Shown here piece by piece: positions 1-7,618 of a DNA stretch of 64,000 bases (within the stretch, counting starts at the first letter, position 1; every line of letters begins with the position of its first letter). Origin of the DNA: JABCPE02 sp963516475. Its GTDB lineage: Bacteria > Bacteroidota > Bacteroidia > Flavobacteriales > Weeksellaceae. The stretch covers positions 1 through 64,000 of the forward strand of contig CAUQBR010000007.1 in the NCBI GenBank assembly GCA_963516475.1, read 5' to 3'. The notes under the pieces are model-generated. The model was not told the origin of the DNA. It saw only the letters and a list, made by a program, of their open reading frames with translations, and did no database searches. Position numbers and translations under genes: made by a program.

Positions 1-99
1 AATAAGATATACACTATCTATGGTATCAATAAAATCTTTCTTTAGTTTTAGCATACTGTTATCTTTTTGTAGTTTATCTGGTTTTGCTGTTTTTAACAT
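1..99 (-). CDS. Partial ORF of unknown function, cut by the window start
   Basis: An ATG at 97-99 on the minus strand opens a frame that stays open to base 1 (33 codons, no stop). It begins 11 bases after the stop of the WG-repeat gene, in the same direction, so it is probably the next gene of that transcript. The visible part is lysine-rich and shows no signal peptide or recognisable domain. Whether it is a real gene depends on sequence outside the window. Confidence 0.45.
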   Translation of the reverse strand, partial: MLKTAKPDKLQKDNSMLKLKKDFIDTIDSVYLI

Positions 100-110
100 T
101 AAGGATAAAT

Positions 111-1490
111 TCACTCTTTTTTTGGATTTCCCTGCAAGTCCATGTAGAATTTCTTTTTGCCAAGATGCGCTTCTATAGAGCCTCCACAGCTATTAAAAAG
201 ATTGACCCAGTCGTATATAATAGGAATTACTTCCTTGCCTTCTGTATTTACAAAGCCCCACTTTTCATCGCGTTTTGCTTCACAAAGCCCCTTGAAAATA
301 TAATTTCCTAATTTGTCATATATCACAGGAATTACTTCCTTACCTTGGGTATTGATATAGCCCCATTTATCTCCGCGCCTTACTTTCGCAAAACCATTTT
401 CAATATCAGAAAAAGAATTAGAAAAATACTCCGCTTCATCATACACAAAGGGAGCTATTATTTCATTTTTCTGGTTTATGTAGCCCCATTTACCATTATA
501 CCGCACAGGGATTATTCCTTCTCTGAAATAAGACCCTTTAACAGCTTCATATTTACAAGGAATTATTTCTTCTCCTTGGGTATTTATAAACCCAAATTTG
601 TCATTGAGTTTCACTAAAGCAGTTCCCTTTTCAAATCGGCTCACATAATGATGAAAAATAAGCCACATGGTTTCATACTTCGGAGAAACGAGTATTTCTC
701 CTGTTTCTTTTATGTAGCCTATTTTTCCATCTTTAAACACTACATGGATACCTTCTGTAGGTGGAAGTATATTGGCATATAAAAAGGGAATGATGACCTT
801 ATTATCCCAGTCAATGACACCCATTTTGCCATTTTTCACTGCTCTTATTTTATCTTTGGGTTTTGGATAATAATCATCTGTGCGGATAGCATCATATTCA
901 AAGGGAATGAGTGTTTTACCATCCTTATTAATAAATCCCCAAAGTCCATTTTTCTTGGCTTTGGTGTAGTCAGTATTGTAATGGAAGGATTCAGCTTCTT
1001 CGTATTCTGCAGGAATCAGCATTTTGTCATCTTTATTGACAAAGCCCCATTGCCCCTTGAATTTTACTAAAGCCCTTGAAGAGCTGAATTCCTGAGTTTC
1101 TTCATAAAGAAAAGGAATGACATTTTCTCCTTTGGTATTAATGCCGCCCCACTTATTGTTTTTCTTTACCCAAGCAATTTTTTCAGGATAGCCAAAGCCT
1201 TGGGCATCATCGTACTCTATGGGCGTTACTTTCTTATTGTCAAAGGTTACATATCCATATTTTTTAGTTTTTTTGTCTTGGACAATGAGTATATCCACAA
1301 GATTACTTTCCTTAATTGAAGAATATTGCTCCCTCCACTTTGATGCGAACTTGCGATGGCTCATCCCTCGGAAATCCACACCGCTTGCCATTATCTGAAA
1401 ATCTTCATGTATATGCTTTACATGAGCCGTATCTTGAGCAGGAAACATACTGCCCAAAAGAAATAATAAAAGTAAAAAAACTAATTTCAT
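111..1490 (-). CDS. Secreted WG-repeat protein
   Basis: 459 residues. The first about 18 residues (MKLVFLLLLFLLGSMFPAQ) form a signal peptide. The rest is a chain of about ten repeats built around K/QWGxIN followed some 6-10 residues later by IPxxYD/E, the signature of the WG-containing repeat family. Function of the family is not established; such proteins are common in Bacteroidota and are exported or surface-exposed. Seen directly: the repeats and the signal peptide. No lipobox and no type IX tail. It is separated from lptF by a strong terminator, so it is its own unit, possibly with the clipped ORF downstream. Confidence 0.85.
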   Translation of the reverse strand: MKLVFLLLLFLLGSMFPAQDTAHVKHIHEDFQIMASGVDFRGMSHRKFASKWREQYSSIKESNLVDILIVQDKKTKKYGYVTFDNKKVTPIEYDDAQGFGYPEKIAWVKKNNKWGGINTKGENVIPFLYEETQEFSSSRALVKFKGQWGFVNKDDKMLIPAEYEEAESFHYNTDYTKAKKNGLWGFINKDGKTLIPFEYDAIRTDDYYPKPKDKIRAVKNGKMGVIDWDNKVIIPFLYANILPPTEGIHVVFKDGKIGYIKETGEILVSPKYETMWLIFHHYVSRFEKGTALVKLNDKFGFINTQGEEIIPCKYEAVKGSYFREGIIPVRYNGKWGYINQKNEIIAPFVYDEAEYFSNSFSDIENGFAKVRRGDKWGYINTQGKEVIPVIYDKLGNYIFKGLCEAKRDEKWGFVNTEGKEVIPIIYDWVNLFNSCGGSIEAHLGKKKFYMDLQGNPKKE

Positions 1491-1506
1491 GAATTTATTA
1501 TTTTTA

Positions 1507-1548
1507 TTTTTTTCAATAAATAGAATTTTTACTTTTTATTGAAAAAAA
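1507..1548 (-). terminator. Terminator after lptF
   Basis: A perfect 14-bp inverted repeat (1507-1520 with 1535-1548) around a 14-nt loop. It begins on the base next to the lptF stop codon, and read on the minus strand its second arm ends in a T-run. It marks the end of the ftsK-lolA-lptF transcript. Confidence 0.75.
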
Positions 1549-3012
1549 TTATTGGTATCGTTTATGCTCTTTATGCTTTGAAAATCTCTTTATCAAAGGC
1601 ATTATCCAAGATTTATATTTCTCTACATCTAGGATTTGTGAGTCTGTATTGGCTTTGTAAGTTATCCAAATACTGAAAGGCAGGAATATAAAATTCGGCA
1701 GCCAAGCAGCGATATATGGATCCATTTCTCCCTTCCAAGCCATGTTTTCAGCAGAAATATTGAGAACGAAAAATATGATGAATATGATGATGGAAAGAAG
1801 AATTGGCATTCCTATTCCGCCTTTTCTTACGATAGAACCGAGACTAGTCCCTATCAGCAGGAATAAAACACTCATCACCGAATACGCCAAAATCTGCTGC
1901 TGGTGCATCACTACTTTTGCATAAAGTTTGATTTGTGAGAGCATTTCTTCATTCTTTCCTTCAATATTTTTTTGGATGAGGTCTATTTTCTCATGTGCAT
2001 TGAAGAGGATTTCCAGCTTTTTTTCTTGGTTTATAGAATCTAAACTAAATGGTGCCTGAGTTTTTTTGTTCTTATTTTTATCTTTGTTTTTATCCAAAAT
2101 TTCTATGAAAGAACTGCTCTGAGAAACTAAATCTGAGGAAATTTCAGAGTATCTTTTTTGTTTTTCGGCTTTTACAAGGTCTACAGTAGAGTTGAGCTGT
2201 GCATAGTTCTGGAACTCATAGCTGTCCGTGATTTTTTCGCTCTCGATAGCCTTGTCAAGAAGTTCACTGATGTCAAAATGAGACACCAAAGAATCAAACT
2301 TAATGGTCTGATTTTCCTGTCTGAAACGGTCTTGAAAGTTGGGTTTAGCGAGATTATCTTCAAAAATATACCCATCATAAAGCACCATTCTCAGATAGTT
2401 GCTCCCTTGTTTGGAAACTATTTTTCCTCTTTTAGCGATGATGGTTCTTTGGTCATCAAAGCTACTGGCAGTCTTGTTGATGAAAACGCCTTCTATCAGT
2501 TCATCATTTTCTCCATAAAGTCTGTCAAATTTGATAGTAGTCCCAGGGAGTGAATTGATAAACTGCCCAGGTGTGAAATTCAGTGCAGGTTTGGAGGAAA
2601 CGATGTTATACAGCATATTTTTCGCTTTTCGCTGAAAATCAGGAATTACGAAGTTAGAAAACAAAAATAAAATAAACGCTAAAACTAAACTCGTAAGAAA
2701 CAAAGGTCTTATAATTCTGATCAAAGGAGCTCCAGCGGCTTTCATCGCAGCGAGTTCATAGCGCTCTCCGAAGCCTCCAAAAGCCATGATAGAGGCGAGG
2801 AGTACAGTGAGTGGGAGCACCATCTTTATGACTCCCACACTCAGATAGTAGAAAAGTTTGGTTAGTTCCCATGTTGTCAGCCCTTTGCCTCCAAGGTTAA
2901 ACATCTGTATCCAGATAATATTCACCATGAAAATGAAGAATAAAATACTGAAAATGAATATGAAAGGACCTAAAAAGGTTTTTATAATGTATAAATCTAA
3001 TTTTTTTAACAT
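1549..3012 (-). CDS. lptF: LptF/LptG family LPS export permease (YjgP/YjgQ)
   Basis: 487 residues. It is the membrane permease of the LptBFG ABC transporter, which extracts lipopolysaccharide from the inner membrane for transport to the outer membrane. Three transmembrane segments lie in the first ~125 residues and three in the last ~110 (from about residue 367), with a large periplasmic domain between, which is the family topology. The segment GERYELAAMKAAG near residue 75 is the conserved cytoplasmic coupling-helix region. It overlaps lolA by one base, and ftsK-lolA-lptF is a familiar flavobacterial order. From sequence alone I cannot say whether it corresponds to LptF or LptG. Confidence 0.9.
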   Translation of the reverse strand: MLKKLDLYIIKTFLGPFIFIFSILFFIFMVNIIWIQMFNLGGKGLTTWELTKLFYYLSVGVIKMVLPLTVLLASIMAFGGFGERYELAAMKAAGAPLIRIIRPLFLTSLVLAFILFLFSNFVIPDFQRKAKNMLYNIVSSKPALNFTPGQFINSLPGTTIKFDRLYGENDELIEGVFINKTASSFDDQRTIIAKRGKIVSKQGSNYLRMVLYDGYIFEDNLAKPNFQDRFRQENQTIKFDSLVSHFDISELLDKAIESEKITDSYEFQNYAQLNSTVDLVKAEKQKRYSEISSDLVSQSSSFIEILDKNKDKNKNKKTQAPFSLDSINQEKKLEILFNAHEKIDLIQKNIEGKNEEMLSQIKLYAKVVMHQQQILAYSVMSVLFLLIGTSLGSIVRKGGIGMPILLSIIIFIIFFVLNISAENMAWKGEMDPYIAAWLPNFIFLPFSIWITYKANTDSQILDVEKYKSWIMPLIKRFSKHKEHKRYQ

Positions 3013-3641
3013 TATAACTCTGTGATTAGATAGTTTTTATAAAGGTTTTTATTAAAACTAAAAGTGGAAGGCTCTACTTTTAAGTTTTCTTTATACTGGC
3101 TGATGCTTATCGTTGTAATATCGTTGTTATCAGCGTATTGTTCTATTTTTTCTATTTGTTTTTTTGCTTTATTGATATGTAGGAAAACATGCTTGATGCC
3201 ATTCTTTTTTGTAGGAGTGAGTTTTATAACTTCCAGATTATTTTTATTTCCTGTATAACTTATGTTGTAATCTTTCTTGTAAGAATCTAGATAATTGATA
3301 GGAGAGAGCATCGCTTCGGAACCATTTGGTTTTGCGATGGTCACTTCCATATCTTCAGCATTGATGTTGTATACTTTATTTCCATCAAAGATCTGCTCGT
3401 TCCCCATTATTTTGAGTTTGTATTTATTCTTTGAAGCGTAGAAAATACCTGTTTGATTTTTAGAAACTTTGCCGTTGCTTCCCATTCCATATGAGAATTT
3501 AAAATACATTGTGCTTTTGGATTTATAATTGGCTGAGGTTTCATCCAGTATGTTTTTGGCTTTGATATCTACTTTTTGAGCAGCAGCCAGACTTACCATT
3601 CCTAAAGATAATATCAGTAAAATTTTTTTGAAAAAAGTCAT
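3012..3641 (-). CDS. lolA: LolA-like outer-membrane lipoprotein carrier
   Basis: 209 residues with a signal peptide of about 21 residues ending AAAQ. The mature part has the LolA pattern: an N-terminal helix followed by beta strands of a half-barrel (YFKFSYGMGSNGK, GIFYASKNKYKLKIMGNEQIFDG, KVYNINAEDMEVTI). Such periplasmic proteins carry lipoproteins from LolCDE to the outer membrane. It sits between ftsK and lptF, 19 bases after ftsK, overlapping lptF by one base, so the three are co-transcribed. Confidence 0.85.
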   Translation of the reverse strand: MTFFKKILLILSLGMVSLAAAQKVDIKAKNILDETSANYKSKSTMYFKFSYGMGSNGKVSKNQTGIFYASKNKYKLKIMGNEQIFDGNKVYNINAEDMEVTIAKPNGSEAMLSPINYLDSYKKDYNISYTGNKNNLEVIKLTPTKKNGIKHVFLHINKAKKQIEKIEQYADNNDITTISISQYKENLKVEPSTFSFNKNLYKNYLITEL

Positions 3642-3660
3642 AATTTTAAATTTAATGAAA

Positions 3661-6135
3661 TTAATTGTTTCTAAGGCTCTCCAAAAACTGTTCCAAATGC
3701 TGAATATCAGAAATTAGCACTTCTCTTGCTTTTGCTCCGTTGAAACTTCCTACTACTCCTGCGTTTTCCAGTTGGTCCATGATTCGCCCTGCGCGGTTGT
3801 AGCCCAGTTTTAGCTGTCTTTGTAACATGGAGGTAGAGCCCTGCTGTGTATTAACTACGATTCTGGCAGCCTCTTCAAACAAAGCATCCTTTTCATTTGC
3901 ATCAAAATTTCCTGAACCAGCGCTTTCGTTTTCGCCCACATATTCAGGGAGTTCGTAGGCATTTGGATAGCCTTTTTGCTCACCGATGAAAGTTACCACT
4001 TTTTCCACCTCAGGCGTGTCTATGAAGGCGCATTGGATTCTAATCATGTCATTTCCATTAGAATACAGCATATCACCTTTTCCTATCAGCTGGTCTGCAC
4101 CTGTGCTGTCTAGTATGGTTCTAGAGTCTACATTAGACATAACTCGGAAAGCCACTCTGGCAGGGAAATTGGCTTTAATCATCCCTGTGATGACATTTAC
4201 GGAAGGTCTCTGTGTAGCGATGATGAGGTGGATTCCTACGGCTCTTGCAAGCTGCGCTAGACGGGCGATAGGGTGTTCCACTTCTTTGCCAGCGGTCATG
4301 ATTAAGTCCGCAAATTCATCCACCACCAGCACAATGTATGGCAGGTAGCGATGCCCATTTTCAGGGTTTAATTTTCTTTCCTTGAATTTTTTATTGTATT
4401 CTTTCAGGTTTCTACAAAAAGCTTCTTCCAAAAGCTTGTAGCGGTTATCCATTTCAATACAAAGCGAGTTTAATGTGTTGATAACCTTTGAATTATCTGT
4501 TAATATAGCTTTTTCCGTGTCAGGGAGTTTAGCTAAATAATGTCGTTCGATTTTGGAATAGATAGAAAGCTCCACTTTTTTAGGGTCTACCATCACAAAT
4601 TTCAGTTCGCTAGGGTGTTTTTTATAAAGCAGCGAAGTTAATATGGCATTGATACCCACGGATTTACCCTGTCCTGTAGCTCCCGCTATCAGTAGGTGAG
4701 GCATTTTGGAAAGGTCAGCCATGAAGATTTCATTGGAGATGGTTTTTCCAAAGACTACGGGAAGATCCATGTCTGTGGAGTGGATGTTGGACGCTTGTAG
4801 AGCAGAACGCATTGATACCATCGCTGGAGTCTGTCGTGGAACTTCTATCCCTACGGTTCCTTTCCCAGGGATAGGAGCTATTATCCTGATACCCAGTGCA
4901 GAAAGGCTTAGAGCAATATCATCTTGAAGCCTTTTAATAGTAGCAATACGAGTTCCAGATTCAGGGACAATCTCGTAAAGTGTCACTGTAGGACCTATAG
5001 TCGCTTTAATTTTAGAAACACCGACATTGAAATTTTTTAGAACCTCTACGATTTTGTTTTTGTTTTGTTCTAGTTCCTCTCTGTTTATGGTGATTTCTTC
5101 GTTGCCATAGTCTTTTAGTAAATCAAGACTAGGCATCTGGAAATTAGCCAAATCTAATCTTTGGTCATAGAGACCGTGTTTTTCTACCAATTCATCAGCT
5201 TTTTTGTTTGGGTCTGTGATGATGTTAGCAGCAGGTAAAGGCTCTATGGTAATCTCAATATCATCATCTTTTTTAGGTTCATTATCAATGATGATTTCTT
5301 TATCAGTTTCATTTTCAGGTTTTTCATTAGATGAAGGTTTATTCTTGTTTGATAAAAATTCATCATCTATTTCCACACTGATGGTTGAGGCTTTTTTAGG
5401 CTCTTCCACTTCTGTTTCTACCTTTTCAGTGGCAGTATTTTCTTTTGCATTATTTTCAGTGACAGGTTCAGCAACCGAAACTGGACTGGTGTTTTGTGCT
5501 GATATATTGGTGTTTATATCATCCTCTTCTTCCTCTTTTTTGTATATTTCTTCTTGAATATCATCTTTTATGGATTGTATTTTTTCTTTCATTGTGGAGA
5601 CTTTATCAGTAATATTGCTTAAACTGATATTAAATTCCAAAATGAAATACAGGGCAAAGCTTAGAATGATACAAGTCCAAAGCCCAAAACTCCCTATAAT
5701 GCTAGAACCATAATCATAAATCTGATAGCCGAAAACACCGCTTAGAATGCCATTTCCTTTGGTAACAGCTCCCGTGAATACAGGCAGCCATGCCAAAAAG
5801 AAAAAACTATGGGAAATGGTTTTCCATGGTTTGAATAGTTTTATTCCTAAAATCAAAGTTCCGAAAACAAAAAGCAGGAAAGCAATGATAAACGCAGAAA
5901 TTCCTACGCTTTCAAAAATAAATACATTCCCGAGCCAATCACCCGCTTTACCAAAAATATTGGTGGATTTGATTTCCTTATTTAGAAAATTTCCTATTTG
6001 GCTCTGGTTTTCTCTCCAGTTCATTAGGTAAGAAACAAAGGAGATAATGAGTATTACTGACAGAAATATAAGCGTGGAACCAAGAGCTATTCTTGGTTTT
6101 CGGTATTTTTTTGTAGGTGTGGTATTATTTTTCAT
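3661..6135 (-). CDS. ftsK: DNA translocase FtsK
   Basis: About 824 residues from the ATG at 6133-6135. It pumps chromosome termini through the division septum. N-terminal region with about four membrane segments, then a long acidic, low-complexity linker rich in E, N and K, then the RecA-like motor with Walker A GATGQGKSVG (about residue 480) and Walker B IVLVVDEFADL, and a C-terminal winged-helix gamma domain that reads DNA polarity sequences. An upstream ATG at 6202-6204 is in frame, but a perfect -7 element (6151-6158) lies between the two, so the shorter start is preferred. First gene of the ftsK-lolA-lptF unit. Confidence 0.95.
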   Translation of the reverse strand: MKNNTTPTKKYRKPRIALGSTLIFLSVILIISFVSYLMNWRENQSQIGNFLNKEIKSTNIFGKAGDWLGNVFIFESVGISAFIIAFLLFVFGTLILGIKLFKPWKTISHSFFFLAWLPVFTGAVTKGNGILSGVFGYQIYDYGSSIIGSFGLWTCIILSFALYFILEFNISLSNITDKVSTMKEKIQSIKDDIQEEIYKKEEEEDDINTNISAQNTSPVSVAEPVTENNAKENTATEKVETEVEEPKKASTISVEIDDEFLSNKNKPSSNEKPENETDKEIIIDNEPKKDDDIEITIEPLPAANIITDPNKKADELVEKHGLYDQRLDLANFQMPSLDLLKDYGNEEITINREELEQNKNKIVEVLKNFNVGVSKIKATIGPTVTLYEIVPESGTRIATIKRLQDDIALSLSALGIRIIAPIPGKGTVGIEVPRQTPAMVSMRSALQASNIHSTDMDLPVVFGKTISNEIFMADLSKMPHLLIAGATGQGKSVGINAILTSLLYKKHPSELKFVMVDPKKVELSIYSKIERHYLAKLPDTEKAILTDNSKVINTLNSLCIEMDNRYKLLEEAFCRNLKEYNKKFKERKLNPENGHRYLPYIVLVVDEFADLIMTAGKEVEHPIARLAQLARAVGIHLIIATQRPSVNVITGMIKANFPARVAFRVMSNVDSRTILDSTGADQLIGKGDMLYSNGNDMIRIQCAFIDTPEVEKVVTFIGEQKGYPNAYELPEYVGENESAGSGNFDANEKDALFEEAARIVVNTQQGSTSMLQRQLKLGYNRAGRIMDQLENAGVVGSFNGAKAREVLISDIQHLEQFLESLRNN

Positions 6136-6150
6136 AAAAAGAATAAGTCG

Positions 6151-6158
6151 CAAATTTA
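6151..6158 (-). promoter_or_regulatory. -7 element for ftsK
   Basis: TAAATTTG on the minus strand matches the Bacteroidota TAnnTTTG element exactly, 15 bases before the chosen ftsK ATG. It decides the ftsK start. Confidence 0.6.
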
Positions 6159-6205
6159 ATAATAAATTGTATAAAAATGAATAAAAAAAAGTAGGCAAAT
6201 TCATT

Positions 6206-6213
6206 TAACTTTG
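6206..6213 (+). promoter_or_regulatory. -7 element for the UMP synthase gene
   Basis: TAACTTTG, an exact TAnnTTTG match, 15 bases before the ATG. Divergent from the ftsK promoter. Confidence 0.6.
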
Positions 6214-6228
6214 TAGAAAATTAATCTC

Positions 6229-7593
6229 ATGGAATCCAAAAACAAATTCTTTTTAGAATCTTACAAATTAGAAATCATTAAATTTGGAAAATTCACCCTA
6301 AAAAGTGGGATAGAAAGCCCTTTTTATGTGGATTTGCGTCCGTTGGCATCAGACCCTAAAATTTTGAAAAAACTAGCGGAACATCTTTTAGAAATTTTAC
6401 CAAAGGATAATAAACTGGATTTGATTTGCGGAGTTCCCTACGCTGCACTTCCGATGGCGACTGCGATGTCTCTGCTATCATGTATTCCATTGATAATCAA
6501 ACGAAAAGAAGCCAAGGGCTATGGAACTAAAAAACTGATAGAAGGTATCTATAAACAAGGACAATCCTGCCTCTTGGTGGAAGATGTGATTACATCTGGA
6601 AAATCCCTCATGGAGACAATAGCAGAAGTGGAAAAAGAAGGTCTGAAAGTATCTGATATTGTGGTGGTTTTGGATAGACAGCAGGGCGGAAAAGAGCTTT
6701 TGGAGCAGAAGGGATACAGAGTTCATACACTATTCACAATCACAGAAGTGGTGAAAATCTTGCACGAAGCAGGAGAAATAGATAATGAGCAGGTTGCAAA
6801 AATCCATGATTTTTTGGCGGGAAAACAAGTGAAATTTGAGGAAGAAAAAAGACTTTCTTACGAGCAGAAATTAGAAGTAGTCAAACATCCCACAGCAAAA
6901 AAACTTTTGCAGACAGCAATCAATAAAAAATCTAATCTGATAGTTTCTGCTGATGTGGTGACTACCAGTGAGTTACTAAATTTAGCAGAGAAAGTAGGGC
7001 CGCAGATAGTGGCTCTGAAAACACACATAGATATTATAAAAGATTTTGACCATGATAAGACCATTCTTCCGCTGGTAGATTTAGCGAGGAAGCATAATTT
7101 TCTACTGATGGAGGATAGAAAATTTGCGGATATAGGCAGCACGCAGGAATTACAATTCTCAAAAGGCGTTTATCAAATCTCAAAATGGGCGGATATGGTG
7201 ACATCACATCTCATAGCAGGGAAAAAATCTTTGGAATATTTTAAAAATGTGGGTGTTATCGCGATTTTAGGGATGTCTTCTCAGGGAACGCTTACAGATG
7301 CTCATTACCAAGAAGAAGGGCTTAAAATCGTTGAGGAACAGCCTAATATAATGGGCTGTGTGGCTCAGAGAAAAATAAACAAAGAAATGCTGCTTTTTAC
7401 TCCAGGTGTCAGTTTAGAACAGGCTGACGATGATAAAGGGCAGCAGTACAATACGCCAGACCATGTTTTTCATAATCTGCATACGGATTTTATCATCGTG
7501 GGGCGTGGAATTTATCTAGCAGAAGATGCCGAAAAATCATCAAAAAATTACAGAGAAATAGGCTGGGAGGCTTATGAAAAATCTTTAAAATAA
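6229..7593 (+). CDS. Bifunctional UMP synthase: OPRT-OMP decarboxylase fusion of eukaryotic type
   Basis: 454 residues joining the last two steps of pyrimidine synthesis, orotate to OMP to UMP. Residues ~1-200 are orotate phosphoribosyltransferase, with PRPP-binding LLVEDVITSGKS at 115-126. Residues ~215-454 are OMP decarboxylase, with K264 (in LKTHIDI) and the D296-x-K298-x-x-D301 catalytic set in MEDRKFADIGST, then LTPGV-like FTPGVSLEQ and VGRGI. The domain order and the OMPDC motifs (EDRKFADIG rather than the usual bacterial DLKFHDIP) match the animal and plant enzyme, not separate bacterial pyrE and pyrF. Monocistronic or leading into mutS2, 25 bases downstream. Function is secure; the origin is discussed in the findings. 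Confidence 0.93.
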   Translation: MESKNKFFLESYKLEIIKFGKFTLKSGIESPFYVDLRPLASDPKILKKLAEHLLEILPKDNKLDLICGVPYAALPMATAMSLLSCIPLIIKRKEAKGYGTKKLIEGIYKQGQSCLLVEDVITSGKSLMETIAEVEKEGLKVSDIVVVLDRQQGGKELLEQKGYRVHTLFTITEVVKILHEAGEIDNEQVAKIHDFLAGKQVKFEEEKRLSYEQKLEVVKHPTAKKLLQTAINKKSNLIVSADVVTTSELLNLAEKVGPQIVALKTHIDIIKDFDHDKTILPLVDLARKHNFLLMEDRKFADIGSTQELQFSKGVYQISKWADMVTSHLIAGKKSLEYFKNVGVIAILGMSSQGTLTDAHYQEEGLKIVEEQPNIMGCVAQRKINKEMLLFTPGVSLEQADDDKGQQYNTPDHVFHNLHTDFIIVGRGIYLAEDAEKSSKNYREIGWEAYEKSLK

Positions 7594-7606
7594 AAATTAA
7601 AAATGT

Positions 7607-7614
7607 TACCTTTG
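7607..7614 (+). promoter_or_regulatory. -7 element immediately before mutS2
   Basis: TACCTTTG is an exact match, ending five bases before the GTG start codon. The predicted transcription start falls on or beside the start codon, so the message may be leaderless. Confidence 0.5.
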
Positions 7615-7618
7615 CAAG

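Noticed and set aside
5204..5557. Serine-rich frame opposite the ftsK linker
   Set aside because: It is the antisense reading of the acidic E/K/N-rich linker of FtsK and has no independent signals.
6136..6204. Longer N terminus of FtsK starting at 6204
   Set aside because: An exact -7 element lies within this stretch and the extra residues are not FtsK-like.
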